Shown here: in pieces, positions 1 through 8,767 of the stretch | Layout of the letters: each line of letters begins with the position of its first letter | How positions within the stretch are numbered: the stretch's first letter is position 1 | Origin: Lachnospiraceae bacterium | GTDB taxonomy: Bacteria; Bacillota; Clostridia; Lachnospirales; Bianqueaceae | Length of the DNA stretch: 64,000 nucleotides | Assembly: GCA_022794035.1 (NCBI GenBank) | Contig: JAAWDX010000012.1 | Span: forward strand, 1 to 64,000 | Direction of reading: 5' to 3' | Position numbers and translations under genes: made by a program | Notes under the pieces: model-generated | What the model was told of the DNA's origin: nothing | Databases searched by the model: none | The model's input: the letters and a program-made list of their open reading frames with translations, nothing else

Positions 1-137
1 GGTCTTTTCTTACCGTTCTCTTCTTCGCTGCTTTGCTTGCAAAGCAACGTTTTTTCTTCTCAGATGTTACACTGTTCGATTTTCAATGTCCAATTTATTG
101 TTGCATGATGACTATGCGCTCTACTGAAATAGAGCAG
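1..137 (-). other. rRNA-spacer-like sequence (boxA-like), possible leader of a 23S gene beyond the left edge
   Basis: Read on the minus strand downstream of the tRNA, this stretch carries GACATTGAAAATCGAACAG (about 79-97). It resembles the boxA-type TTGAAAACTGAAC sequence that precedes 23S rRNA in Firmicutes rRNA spacers. It is followed by a purine-rich run and the small hairpin CTTTGCttGCAAAG. A second hairpin, GCTCTA/TAGAGC, lies right after the tRNA. No protein frame is convincing. Inference: an rRNA gene may continue to the left of the window. The rRNA itself is not visible. Confidence 0.35.
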
Positions 138-211
138 TCTGGGTAACAGGAGTTGAACCTGCGGCCTCTTGAACCCCATTCAAGCGCTCTACCAAACTGA
201 GCTATACCCAG
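138..211 (-). tRNA. tRNA-Pro (anticodon GGG)
   Basis: On the minus strand the sequence folds as a full cloverleaf. The acceptor stem is CTGGGTA/TACCCAG (7 bp), the D arm is GCTCAGTTTGGTAGAGC, the anticodon stem is CTTGA/TCAAG, and the T arm contains GGTTCAACTCC. The seven-base anticodon loop ATGGGGT gives anticodon GGG with G at position 37, as is usual for tRNA-Pro reading CCC and CCU. The discriminator base is A. CCA is not encoded, so it must be added after transcription. A consensus promoter lies directly upstream (264-292). Confidence 0.95.
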
Positions 212-263
212 ATCTCAATCACGGGTCATTCAGTCAAGACCGCCATGACCTGCAACGGATAAT

Positions 264-292
264 ATCCTACCACATCCAATTTGATCTGTCAA
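264..292 (-). promoter_or_regulatory. Sigma-A promoter of tRNA-Pro
   Basis: Minus strand: a perfect -35 TTGACA (287-292), a 17-nt spacer and a -10 TAGGAT (264-269). The expected start is near 257, about 45 nt before the mature tRNA 5' end, so the precursor needs RNase P trimming. Confidence 0.8.
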
Positions 293-384
293 CACCTTTT
301 TTTATATTTCTTGCTTCTGCCATTTTCTTGTCATTCCGACTGAAAAATCCATTTTCCTTCTTTAAATTTCTAACACTTACTCCA

Positions 385-413
385 TTGTCAAGCCTGTAGG
401 AATACGGTACAAT
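385..413 (+). promoter_or_regulatory. Sigma-A promoter of the Na/Pi cotransporter gene
   Basis: TTGTCA (385-390), a 17-nt spacer, then TACAAT (408-413). The downstream gene starts at 470, leaving a leader of about 50 nt. Confidence 0.75.
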
Positions 414-469
414 ATAAAGGTATTATGAAAATTTATAGGCTCATAAAGAAATGAATCAGGAGGGTTATT

Positions 470-2275
470 TTGAATCTTACTTCCGTATTAAATCTGCTGG
501 CAGGAATCGGTTTGTTTTTATATGGTATGAATTTAATGGGCGATGGTCTCAAGAATGCCGCCGGTGCCAGTCTGGAACATATTTTAGAAAAATTGACCAA
601 CAGTAAGCTAAAGGGCGTGGCTTTAGGCACAGGTGTCACGGCCATTATCCAAAGCTCGGCTGCCACTTCCATCATGTGTCTTGGTTTTGTCAATGCCGGC
701 ATTATGGTTTTAAGGCAGGCCATTCCTGTGATCATGGGGGCCAATATCGGCTCCACGGTTACCGGTCAAATTCTGAGATTAGGAGATATTTCCGATCAAA
801 ATCTCTTTTTAACAATGCTTAAGCCCTCCTCCTTTGCCCCTATTTTAATTGCTTTCGGTGTCATCTGCATTGTATTTCTTAAAAACCACAGCAAAAAATT
901 AACCAATCTCGCTACGATCCTTTTAGGGCTTGGCATGCTTTTTATCGGCATGTCTATGATGGAAGCCTCCATCTCTCCTTTAAAAGACAATGAGCACTTT
1001 CAGCGGATTTTCTTCCTATTTAAAAATCCCTTTCTTGGCATTTTGCTCGGCGCAGTGGTTACCGCCATTATTCAAAGCTCTTCTGCTTCCGTCGGTATTT
1101 TGCAGGCCATTTCTTCTACCGGTACCGTCTCCTGGGGCATGGCCATTCCCATCATCCTTGGGCAGAATATTGGAAAGTGCGTTACCGTATGGCTTGGCTG
1201 CATCGGAACCACCAAAGATGCCAAACGCGTAGCCTTCTTCCATTTGTTTTTCAATGTATTCGGCGTTATCATCTTAGGTTCCATCATTTATGGCGCGCAG
1301 GCCATCTTTGACTTTGCTTTTTGGGATAACACGCTAAATCGTGGTAATATCGCCGATTTTCATTCTCTCTTCAATATTGTAACCACTCTTTTACTGCTTC
1401 CCTTATCCGATAAGCTTGTCACTCTTTCTGAACATGTGATCAAAGACAAAGAAGAGATTAACGAAAGCCATCGTCTGGATCTTCTAGATGATTTCCTTTT
1501 GAAAACGCCCAAGGTTGCTTTAGAGCATGCGCGGCGCGTCGCTGTCCAGATGGGCTATGCCGTAAAAGAAAACTTTGATATCATTGAAACATTACTTGAT
1601 CATTATCAGGATGCCCCCCTAGCTACACTCGAAAAAAACGAAAACTTTCTTGATAAGGCGGAATCTAAGCTTAGTGATTATCTAGTTAAAATCAATAGCA
1701 GCAACTTAATAACGCAGGACAGCCTGGAAACCTCCGAAATCATTCGTTCTGTCAGCGATTTTGAGCGCATTGGTGACTACTGTGTCAATATCGCCGAGAT
1801 GGCCGAATACAATCTGCAAAATGGCCTCAGCTTCTCCCCGGTATGTATGGAAGAAATTCACGTCATGATGCGGGCCGTAAAAAATATCCTCGCCATCACC
1901 ATCGATGCTTTTGAGAAAAATGACGCCTCCATCGCCGCTCGTGTAGAGCCTTTAGAGGAAGTCATTGATTCTTTAAAAGAGCTGATGTCAAGCCGTCATA
2001 TCGAACGCCTGAAAAACAACCAGTGCTCTGTACAGGCCGGTATCTCTCTGATAGAATTCTTAAACAGCGTCGAACGAATTTCGGATCACTGCTCCAACAT
2101 CGCAATTCATACCATCCGCAAGCTCAGCGATCAGCCCTTCTTCGATACGCATAAATATCTAAATACAGTTCACGAGGGCGTAACCGAAGAATACAAATCT
2201 TTGTACCGCTACTACGAGGCCATGTATTATGAGCCAGCTGAAAAGCTCACAGAACCAGCCTCAGATCCGTCCTGA
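470..2275 (+). CDS. Na+/phosphate cotransporter family protein with PhoU-like C-terminal domain
   Basis: 601 aa. The N-terminal half is a polytopic membrane domain with two inverted Na_Pi_cotrans repeats, each carrying the hallmark QSS segment (IIQSSAATS near residue 61, IIQSSSASV near residue 200). The C-terminal half (about 340-565) is helical and charged and resembles PhoU, which usually couples phosphate transport to regulation. The start is TTG at 470, chosen because AGGAGGG ends 5 nt upstream and an in-frame ATG is lacking before the first membrane helix. The gene is monocistronic, between its own promoter and a strong terminator. Family members take up phosphate in symport with Na+; substrate here is inferred. 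Confidence 0.88.
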   Translation: MNLTSVLNLLAGIGLFLYGMNLMGDGLKNAAGASLEHILEKLTNSKLKGVALGTGVTAIIQSSAATSIMCLGFVNAGIMVLRQAIPVIMGANIGSTVTGQILRLGDISDQNLFLTMLKPSSFAPILIAFGVICIVFLKNHSKKLTNLATILLGLGMLFIGMSMMEASISPLKDNEHFQRIFFLFKNPFLGILLGAVVTAIIQSSSASVGILQAISSTGTVSWGMAIPIILGQNIGKCVTVWLGCIGTTKDAKRVAFFHLFFNVFGVIILGSIIYGAQAIFDFAFWDNTLNRGNIADFHSLFNIVTTLLLLPLSDKLVTLSEHVIKDKEEINESHRLDLLDDFLLKTPKVALEHARRVAVQMGYAVKENFDIIETLLDHYQDAPLATLEKNENFLDKAESKLSDYLVKINSSNLITQDSLETSEIIRSVSDFERIGDYCVNIAEMAEYNLQNGLSFSPVCMEEIHVMMRAVKNILAITIDAFEKNDASIAARVEPLEEVIDSLKELMSSRHIERLKNNQCSVQAGISLIEFLNSVERISDHCSNIAIHTIRKLSDQPFFDTHKYLNTVHEGVTEEYKSLYRYYEAMYYEPAEKLTEPASDPS

Positions 2276-2283
2276 TTACATAC

Positions 2284-2320
2284 AAAGAGCCTTTCCACTT
2301 AAGGAAAGGCTCTTTTTTTA
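2284..2320. terminator. Intrinsic terminator between the Na/Pi gene and leuB
   Basis: A perfect 13-bp stem (2284-2296 with 2303-2315) with loop ACTTAA and a T run on the plus strand. It ends the Na/Pi transcript. The convergent leuB could also use the stem, although the U tract on that side is weak. Confidence 0.88.
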
Positions 2321-2323
2321 TGC

Positions 2324-3406
2324 TTAGATCATCTGACAGATCTGATCTCCCATTTCATTCGTTCCCAGCTTCTCGCAGCCCTCTGACCATATATCCGCCG
2401 TACGGTATCCCGCTTTCAGCACCTGCCGCACCGCTTCCTCTATCGCATCCGCTTCCGCCTCCAAATCCAGCGAATAGCGCAGCATCATAGCCGCTGACAA
2501 GATGGTAGCAATCGGATTGGCAATATTCTGCCCGGCAATATCCGGCGCCGAGCCATGACTGGGCTCATATAACCCTCGCTTTTCTGCTCCTAGGCTTGCC
2601 GATGACAGCATCCCGATCGACCCCGTCACCTCGCTCGCCTCATCCGAAAGAATATCGCCAAACATATTTTCCGTCAAAATCACATCAAACTGCCCCGGAT
2701 TTTTCACAAGCTGCATAGCGCAGTTATCCACCAAAACATGCTCCAGCTCTACCTCCGGATAGTCCTTAGCAACCTCCTCCACCACACTCCGCCACAGGCG
2801 GGAAGAATCCAGCACGTTCGCCTTGTCCACGCTCGCCACCTTTTTTCGGCGCTTCATCGCAACCTCAAAGGCCTTCACGGCAATGCGGCGAATCTCTTCT
2901 TCACTGTAGACAAGCGTATCCGTAGCCTGCCGGATTCCGTCGATTTCCTCAGTAAAACGATTTCCAAAATATAAACCGCCTGTCAGCTCTCTCATAATCA
3001 TCATATCAAAGCCATCACCAATGATCTCATCCCGTAGCGGACAGCGCTCCTTCAGCTCCGGATACAGATAGGCCGGGCGAATATTGGTAAAAAGCCCCAT
3101 TCCCTTCCGAATAGCCAGTAATCCCGCTTCCGGGCGCTCCTGCGGCGGTCTGTTATACCAATGGGAATTGCCAACATTTCCGCCGACAGCTCCTAATAGT
3201 ACGCTATCGCTCTTTTTAGCTGCCTCCAAAACCTCGTCGGTCAGCGGCACGCCATAGGCATCGATAGAAGCTCCTCCCATCAATAATCTCTCATAATGAA
3301 AAACATGTCCGAACTTTTCTCCTACCGTATCCAACACCTTAACTGCCTGCTCGACAATTTCCGGTCCGATTCCATCTCCCGGCAATAAGACGATTTGAAA
3401 TTCCAT
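2324..3406 (-). CDS. leuB: 3-isopropylmalate dehydrogenase
   Basis: 360 aa. It oxidatively decarboxylates 3-isopropylmalate to 2-oxoisocaproate with NAD+, the third step of leucine synthesis, in the cytosol. Visible family signatures are [11 protein letters not shown] near the N terminus, the metal-binding GDILSDEAS, and the NAD-binding [14 protein letters not shown]. The start at 3406 (MEFQIV) is preferred over an ATG nine codons upstream because AGAAGGGAG precedes it, while the upstream ATG has no Shine-Dalgarno sequence. The leuCD and leuA genes are not in this window, so leuB stands alone here. The next gene on the same strand upstream is topB, 71 nt away. Confidence 0.95.
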   Translation of the reverse strand: MEFQIVLLPGDGIGPEIVEQAVKVLDTVGEKFGHVFHYERLLMGGASIDAYGVPLTDEVLEAAKKSDSVLLGAVGGNVGNSHWYNRPPQERPEAGLLAIRKGMGLFTNIRPAYLYPELKERCPLRDEIIGDGFDMMIMRELTGGLYFGNRFTEEIDGIRQATDTLVYSEEEIRRIAVKAFEVAMKRRKKVASVDKANVLDSSRLWRSVVEEVAKDYPEVELEHVLVDNCAMQLVKNPGQFDVILTENMFGDILSDEASEVTGSIGMLSSASLGAEKRGLYEPSHGSAPDIAGQNIANPIATILSAAMMLRYSLDLEAEADAIEEAVRQVLKAGYRTADIWSEGCEKLGTNEMGDQICQMI

Positions 3407-3477
3407 GCTATAGAATCTCCCTTCTGCTCTCATATAAATTCATTTAGTTGCTTTATTATAGACCCGCCGAGTTCAAA

Positions 3478-5658
3478 TTACAAGTTTTTTCCTTTTTCTT
3501 TTTCGGCCTTAAATCCCTTAATCTCGATCTTCCCTTCTTTCGTCAGGTAAAGCAGCGCCGTTCCCTTTTCATGCGTTTGTGGCAGCGTCATGACGATTTC
3601 TTTCTCTTTTCCCTGCAGCAGCTGCGTCATCTGTGCATCATCAAGCTGCGCACCATACCGCTCTAGGCTATTGAGCCATACGGTAAACTGACATCCTTTA
3701 CGCCAGTGACTGCAATAATAAGACTTGCTGTTCTTATAGACCTCTCCTTTTGCGCATAGCGGACACTTGCCCAAAGGAGGAAGCCCCTCCTTTTTTGCCG
3801 CTGTACGGCTCCTGCCCTTTCTCTTATACTCTTCCTTGGCAAATTGTACCTGTTTTTCCTCTGCAGAAGCACTGACAATAAACTGCACATAGCGCTCGAT
3901 GCTTTCCATAAAACGCTGCGGCGCCATCGTTCCCTGATAGATTTTATCTAGCGCCTTTTCCCATTTAGCCGTCATCTCGGGCGATTTGAGCTGTCCCGGT
4001 AAAATGCCAATCAGTTCCTTGCCCTTCTCGGTAGGCAGCAGGCTCTTTCCTTTTCGCTGAATATAGCGCACCTTGATCAGGCGCTCGATGATGGAGGCTC
4101 GCGTGGCCGGCGTACCTAAGGATAGCTTATCCAGCTCTTCCTTAAGCGCTTCCTCTTCTATATATTTCCCGGCATATTCCATCGCCGTCAGAAGCGTTGC
4201 TTCTGTAAATGGTTTGGGCGGCTGTGTTTGCTTTTTCTCAATTTGGGCAGAAAGGATCGGGATTTCGTCGCCCTTTTGCAGCATAGGCAGCTCCTCCTCG
4301 CTGCTCTTTTCTTTATGAAGCGCCATAAAACCGGGATTCAGCGTTGTCCGGCCTTTTGCTACAAAGTATTCCTTTTCAACCTTCAGAATGACCTCCGTGG
4401 TTTCATATTCATAAGCGGGATAAAAGGCTTCTATCAGACGCCAGGCAACCAATCGATAGATCTTTGCCTCATCCTCTGGAAGCTTGCTCAGATCAGGCTT
4501 TTTAGGGGTGGGAATGATCGCGTGGTGATCCGTAATTTTACTGTTGTCAATAATTCGCTTTGTAAAAGTAAGGCCGGGAAGCTTCATAAGTGCATCATGA
4601 AATTCTGGGGTATTGATCGCATGCAGTGTACTGCGCACTGTCTCCTTCATATCCTCTGATAAATATCGGCTATCGGTTCGCGGATAGGTCAGCAGCTTGT
4701 ACTTTTCATACAAATTCTGCGCTAATGTCAGCACCTTGCTGGCTGAAAAGCCATAGCGCCGATTGCCTTCGCGCTGCAGCTCCGTCAAATCATACAGCAG
4801 CGGAGGCTGCTGCTTTTTTTTCGTTTTGGTTATGCTCTGCACGACTGCCTTGCCGGCCATTTCTGCCAGCTGCTTGATGCGCTCTGCTTCAGCCGGTTCC
4901 TCAATATGGGTAATTTTATTTTTGGTCTCTTTGCCGGATTCGCTGGTTCCTTTTTCCCAGCGGAACCAAAGACTGCTGAATCTTTTTTCTTTTTCATGCT
5001 GCAGCCTTACTTCATAATAATCCTTAGGGATAAAGGCATCAATTTCCTTTTGCCGATTGACGATCATAGCCAAAGTCGGCGTCTGAACGCGCCCGATCGA
5101 AAGCAACACATCATACTGCAGCGTATAGGCCCGGCTTCCGTTGATTCCTACCAGCCAGTCCGCTTCGCTGCGGCAGCGTGCGCTTTCATATAAATGATCA
5201 TACATGCGCCCATCCTTTAAATTTTGGAAGCCCGCGGTAATCGCCTCTTCTGTCATGCTGGATACCCATAAACGTTCAAAGGGCTTTTTACATTTTGCCA
5301 TCTGATAAATATAACGGAAAATCAGCTCCCCTTCGCGCCCGCTATCGGTGCCGCAAATGATTTTATCGATTTCCTTATGATTCATCCATTTCTTTACAAT
5401 CGCAAATTGCTTGTTGGCTCCCCGAATCACCTGCAGCTGGATTTCTTTCGGAATGATCGGAAGATCCTGAAAGTTCCAGCGCTTATACTTTTCATCATAA
5501 CGCTCCGGAGCGCAGAGCTCGATCAGGTGCCCCACTGCCCATGTGACCACATAGGCCTCGCCGATCAGACAGCCTTCTCCTTTTTCCTTACAGCCAAGTA
5601 CATTGGCATAGTCTCTGGCGACCGAAGGCTTCTCTGCTACCACAAGTACCTTTCCCAT
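3478..5658 (-). CDS. topB: DNA topoisomerase III (type IA)
   Basis: 726 aa. It relaxes negatively supercoiled DNA and decatenates replication or recombination intermediates through a 5'-phosphotyrosyl intermediate. The N-terminal Toprim domain begins VVAEKPSVA and contains the acidic GTDSGREGELIF. The active-site tyrosine lies in LLTYPRTDSRYLS near residue 310. The C terminus has a zinc-finger-like segment (CPLCAKGEVY...YCSHWRKGC). The RBS AGAGGAG precedes ATG at 5658. Length and motifs fit the TopB family rather than TopA. A rho-independent hairpin separates it from rpsU upstream, yet no strong promoter is obvious in the short gap, so read-through from rpsU is possible. Confidence 0.93.
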   Translation of the reverse strand: MGKVLVVAEKPSVARDYANVLGCKEKGEGCLIGEAYVVTWAVGHLIELCAPERYDEKYKRWNFQDLPIIPKEIQLQVIRGANKQFAIVKKWMNHKEIDKIICGTDSGREGELIFRYIYQMAKCKKPFERLWVSSMTEEAITAGFQNLKDGRMYDHLYESARCRSEADWLVGINGSRAYTLQYDVLLSIGRVQTPTLAMIVNRQKEIDAFIPKDYYEVRLQHEKEKRFSSLWFRWEKGTSESGKETKNKITHIEEPAEAERIKQLAEMAGKAVVQSITKTKKKQQPPLLYDLTELQREGNRRYGFSASKVLTLAQNLYEKYKLLTYPRTDSRYLSEDMKETVRSTLHAINTPEFHDALMKLPGLTFTKRIIDNSKITDHHAIIPTPKKPDLSKLPEDEAKIYRLVAWRLIEAFYPAYEYETTEVILKVEKEYFVAKGRTTLNPGFMALHKEKSSEEELPMLQKGDEIPILSAQIEKKQTQPPKPFTEATLLTAMEYAGKYIEEEALKEELDKLSLGTPATRASIIERLIKVRYIQRKGKSLLPTEKGKELIGILPGQLKSPEMTAKWEKALDKIYQGTMAPQRFMESIERYVQFIVSASAEEKQVQFAKEEYKRKGRSRTAAKKEGLPPLGKCPLCAKGEVYKNSKSYYCSHWRKGCQFTVWLNSLERYGAQLDDAQMTQLLQGKEKEIVMTLPQTHEKGTALLYLTKEGKIEIKGFKAEKEKGKNL

Positions 5659-5693
5659 TTCTCCTCTGCTCCTCCTGCTGTGCTAATAAGTTG

Positions 5694-5728
5694 AAAGGCC
5701 CTGATTCCATTTGGAATCAAGGCCTTTT
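5694..5728 (-). terminator. Terminator or attenuator after rpsU
   Basis: Stem AAAGGCC(c)TGATTCC / GGAATCA(a)GGCCTTT with a 4-nt loop, just past the rpsU stop. The U tract on the minus strand is short (CTTTCAACTT), so termination may be partial, allowing topB expression. Confidence 0.65.
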
Positions 5729-5735
5729 AGATTCA

Positions 5736-5912
5736 TTAGTTATACTTTCTCTTTCTGGCAGCCTCAGACTTTTTCTTTCTTCTCACGCTGGGCTTTTCGT
5801 AATGTTCTCTTTTACGAACTTCCTGCATGATTCCAGCCTTAGCACAATTTCTCTTGAAACGACGAAGAGCGCTATCTAATGACTCGTTCTCTTTTACAAT
5901 TACGTTTGACAT
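5736..5912 (-). CDS. rpsU: 30S ribosomal protein S21
   Basis: 58 aa, [13 protein letters not shown]... ending in the basic tail [13 protein letters not shown], typical of bacterial S21. S21 sits on the small-subunit platform near the 3' end of 16S rRNA and assists initiation. The start at 5912 is set by a GGTGGAG Shine-Dalgarno sequence and family length; a longer frame upstream is not S21-like. It is driven by a near-consensus promoter at 5985-6013 and followed by a hairpin. Confidence 0.96.
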   Translation of the reverse strand: MSNVIVKENESLDSALRRFKRNCAKAGIMQEVRKREHYEKPSVRRKKKSEAARKRKYN

Positions 5913-5984
5913 GTCACTCCACCCTCCCCTCCAGTTGCAGATTGTCGTGCCTGTAACTTTTGGGCAATTTATAAGCACTATAAA

Positions 5985-6013
5985 ATTATACTAAGCAGTC
6001 CGCTTTTAGTCAA
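5985..6013 (-). promoter_or_regulatory. Sigma-A promoter of rpsU
   Basis: Minus strand: TTGACT (6008-6013), a 17-nt spacer and a perfect TATAAT (5985-5990). This is one of the strongest promoter matches in the window, as expected for a ribosomal protein gene. The leader is about 65 nt. Confidence 0.85.
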
Positions 6014-6075
6014 GTATTTTCTGGGACTTTTTTTAAATTTTTCTACTAAAAACAAGCTGCTTGCCATCCTCTGCA

Positions 6076-6534
6076 TTATTTTTTCTTTTTGAACAGACCT
6101 TTTTTCTCGCCCTGCTCCAAAACCTTCTGGTCATACACATCCAGATCATCTTCGACCAAATCATCTCCTACGATGGAATCTGTAGGCTCTACCGCATTCG
6201 GATCTGCTGTTTTCTGTGTCAGATCCGGCTCCTCCACACTGGCAATCTGGCTGCGCAGCACTGGGATCATAACGCTCTTATTGGTACCAAATTCAACGAT
6301 CAGACAATCGTTAACAATGTTGACCACCTTACCGTACATCCCGCTGTTGATCAGAACCCAATCTCCAATCTTAACTGCATTTTGCATGGCTTCTGTCTGT
6401 TTCTGGCGCTTTCTCTGCGGGCGAATCATCACCAGATAAAGAATGACAATAAACACGGCATAGATACCGAGCATTCCTAACATTCCACCGCTGCCTGCCT
6501 GACCAGACGCAGCTGCTGTTTCTAATAAAAACAT
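6076..6534 (-). CDS. yajC: Preprotein translocase accessory subunit YajC
   Basis: 152 aa. There is a single N-terminal membrane helix (about residues 20-40, GIYAVFIVILYLVM), then the family signature IRPQRKRQKQ and the cytosolic core VKIGDWVLINSGMYGKVV. YajC associates with SecDF near the SecYEG channel. The protein is longer than the ~100 aa norm because of an acidic tail ending in a Lys-rich FKKKK. The RBS TTGAGGAGG precedes ATG at 6534, and the gene has its own promoter (6575-6604). Next to tgt, as in many bacteria (tgt-yajC), but secDF are not present here. Confidence 0.93.
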   Translation of the reverse strand: MFLLETAAASGQAGSGGMLGMLGIYAVFIVILYLVMIRPQRKRQKQTEAMQNAVKIGDWVLINSGMYGKVVNIVNDCLIVEFGTNKSVMIPVLRSQIASVEEPDLTQKTADPNAVEPTDSIVGDDLVEDDLDVYDQKVLEQGEKKGLFKKKK

Positions 6535-6574
6535 TGATTTTCCTCCTCAATAATAAACGAACTCATATTGTAAA

Positions 6575-6604
6575 ATTATACATGCTTTCTTTATATATTG
6601 TCAA
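6575..6604 (-). promoter_or_regulatory. Sigma-A promoter of yajC
   Basis: Minus strand: perfect TTGACA (6599-6604), an 18-nt spacer and perfect TATAAT (6575-6580), located between tgt and yajC. Confidence 0.82.
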
Positions 6605-6632
6605 TACAGATTCTGGAAAATTAACAAACTCT

Positions 6633-7778
6633 TTACTTGCTTTCCCCTTTTTCCTGCTGATACCCTGCCAGCCTCTGCTTTTTATACTGCGCATACTGCC
6701 CTGCCTCCAGCGCAGCCCGTATCTCTTCCATCAGATGATTATAATAATACAGATTATGCAGTACGCAAAGGCGCATGCCCAGCATCTCTTTTGCTTTTAA
6801 TAAATGCCGGATATAGGCCCTGCTGTAATGGCGGCATGCCGGACACTGGCAATCCTCTCCAATTGGCCTGTCATCCAGCTTATATTTTTCATTCCAGAGA
6901 TTTAACTTTCCTGCATTGGTATACACATGCCCATGACGCCCGTTTCGTGCGGGCAAAACACAGTCAAAAAAATCTACGCCTCGCTCAACCGCTTCCAAAA
7001 TATTTTCCGGCGTGCCCACCCCCATCAAATAAGTGGGCTTATTCTGCGGCAGCAGCGGCACGGTCACTTCTAAAATGCGGTACATCTCTTCGTGTGTCTC
7101 TCCCACCGCCAGACCGCCAATCGCAAAGCCATCGAGGGGCTTTTCGCGGATCGCCTTGGCATGCTCCCTTCTGACATCCTCTAAAACACCGCCCTGATTG
7201 ATACCAAACAAAAACTGATGCGGATTCAGCGTTTCCTGCTGCGCATTCAGCCGGGCCATCTCTGCAATGCAGCGGTCAAGCCATCTGGTCGTGCGGCTGA
7301 CCGAATTCTCAATATAGCGCCGATCTGCCTTGCTCGGCGCGCATTCATCAAAGGCCATCGCAATCGTAGAACCCAGATGGGATTGAATTTGCATACTTTC
7401 TTCTGGTCCCATAAAAATTTTCCTGCCATCCACATGCGAAGCAAAGGTCACACCCTCTTCTTTGATCTTTCCTCTCAGCTCCGTTAAAGAAAACACCTGA
7501 AATCCGCCGGAATCCGTCAAAATCGGTCTGTCCCAGTTCATAAACCGGTGCAGTCCCCCCAGCTTATAAATCACATCATCTCCCGGCCTCACATGCAAAT
7601 GATAGGTATTAGAAAGCTCCACCTGACATCCGATTTCCTTTAGATCCATCGAGGACAATGCTCCTTTAATGGCGGCTGCCGTCCCCACGTTCATAAAAAC
7701 CGGCGTTTCAATGATGCCATGCGGTGTATGCAGCCGCCCTCTCTTAGCCAGTCCTTCTGTTCGAATTAGTTCATACAT
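6633..7778 (-). CDS. tgt: tRNA-guanine transglycosylase (queuosine pathway)
   Basis: 381 aa. It exchanges guanine-34 in GUN-anticodon tRNAs for the queuosine precursor preQ1. Seen: the catalytic-site segment TDSGGFQVFS, the nucleophile region DFFDCVLPARNGRHG, and the zinc site CQCPAC...H near the C terminus. It belongs to the bacterial Tgt family in length. The start at 7778 lies 8 nt after the GT2 stop, so tgt is probably cotranscribed with the upstream glycosyl cluster. queA, the next enzyme of the same pathway, is in this window at 15.2 kb but on the other strand and under separate control. Confidence 0.96.
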   Translation of the reverse strand: MYELIRTEGLAKRGRLHTPHGIIETPVFMNVGTAAAIKGALSSMDLKEIGCQVELSNTYHLHVRPGDDVIYKLGGLHRFMNWDRPILTDSGGFQVFSLTELRGKIKEEGVTFASHVDGRKIFMGPEESMQIQSHLGSTIAMAFDECAPSKADRRYIENSVSRTTRWLDRCIAEMARLNAQQETLNPHQFLFGINQGGVLEDVRREHAKAIREKPLDGFAIGGLAVGETHEEMYRILEVTVPLLPQNKPTYLMGVGTPENILEAVERGVDFFDCVLPARNGRHGHVYTNAGKLNLWNEKYKLDDRPIGEDCQCPACRHYSRAYIRHLLKAKEMLGMRLCVLHNLYYYNHLMEEIRAALEAGQYAQYKKQRLAGYQQEKGESK

Positions 7779-7786
7779 CGATCTCT

Positions 7787-8767
7787 TTACTTATCTTCCT
7801 TTCCGTTTTCTGCTCCCTCGTCTCGGATTACTCGTTTTTCAATTCTATAGCGCGGTCTTGCCTTGACCTCCTGATATATTTTACCAATATAACCGCCCAG
7901 AACGCCCAGACATAAAAGCTGCATGCCGCCCAGCAGCCAGATGGAAGCAATGATCGCTGTCCATCCCGGCACGGCAGCTCCGCAGAGTTTAGAAATCAGT
8001 GCATATAAAAGCGCAAGACCGCTGCACAGCGAAATCAAAATCCCCAGCAGCGAAATCATCTTCAGCGGCTTTACGCTGAAAGAGCTGATCCCTTCTATGG
8101 CAAATGCAATCATCTTTTTTAGCGGATACTTCGACTCTCCGGCAAACCGCTCCCCTCTGTCATAATAAACAACATCCGTCTTATAGCCGATCTCCGGCAC
8201 GATCCCCCGCAGAAACAGATTCACCTCTCTGTATTCCGCCAGCGCATCCAGCGCCTCCCTGCTCATCAGACGGTAATCGGCATGATTATTTAAAACATGC
8301 GTCCCCAGCCAATTCATCAGCTTATAAAATGCCAGCGCTGAATTGCGTTTAAAAAAGGTATCGGTTTTCCGCTCCTTCCTCACGCCATACACGACCTGAC
8401 AGCCCTCTTGATATTTCTGTACAAATTCATCCAGCACTTCAATATCATCCTGCAAATCAGCATCCATCGAGATCGCAATATCACAGCGTTCTCTCGCCGT
8501 CATCAGCCCGGCCAGCAGCGCATTTTGATGTCCTCTGTTATGCGCCAGCTTGATCCCTGCAAAATGAACATTCTGCTGCGTTAACTCCTCAATCAGCTGC
8601 CACGTCCTGTCGCGGCTGCCGTCATCCACCAGCAAAACTCTGCTTTCCTCTGAACAAATTCCCGCTTGCATCATCCGCTGCAGCTTGTCCAAAATCCGTT
8701 TGGAAGTTTCCGGCAGCACCTCCTCTTCATTATAACAGGGTATGACAATATACAAATTAGGAATCAT
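7787..8767 (-). CDS. GT2 glycosyltransferase, undecaprenyl-phosphate sugar transferase (GtrB/DPM1-like)
   Basis: 326 aa. The N-terminal GT-A domain starts YIVIPCYNEEEVLPE and has the nucleotide-sugar/metal motif DADLQDD near residue 100. Two C-terminal membrane helices (about 230-290) anchor it. Proteins of this type transfer glucose or another sugar from a nucleotide donor to undecaprenyl phosphate on the cytoplasmic side. It overlaps the upstream GtrA gene by 11 nt. Together with GtrA (flippase) and YfhO (likely GT-C transferase) it forms a plausible three-part machine that decorates a wall polymer or lipid. The sugar is not determinable from sequence. Confidence 0.9.
   Translation of the reverse strand: MIPNLYIVIPCYNEEEVLPETSKRILDKLQRMMQAGICSEESRVLLVDDGSRDRTWQLIEELTQQNVHFAGIKLAHNRGHQNALLAGLMTARERCDIAISMDADLQDDIEVLDEFVQKYQEGCQVVYGVRKERKTDTFFKRNSALAFYKLMNWLGTHVLNNHADYRLMSREALDALAEYREVNLFLRGIVPEIGYKTDVVYYDRGERFAGESKYPLKKMIAFAIEGISSFSVKPLKMISLLGILISLCSGLALLYALISKLCGAAVPGWTAIIASIWLLGGMQLLCLGVLGGYIGKIYQEVKARPRYRIEKRVIRDEGAENGKEDK

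Noticed and set aside
169-399. Small ORF on the plus strand over the tRNA
   Set aside because: It overlaps the tRNA on the other strand and its promoter, and has no Shine-Dalgarno.
2324-3433. Longer leuB start at 3433
   Set aside because: No Shine-Dalgarno before it; the internal ATG at 3406 has AGAAGGGAG and matches the family N terminus.
4228-4659. 143-aa ORF opposite topB
   Set aside because: Lies antisense inside the topB coding sequence; no Shine-Dalgarno, no protein-like pattern.
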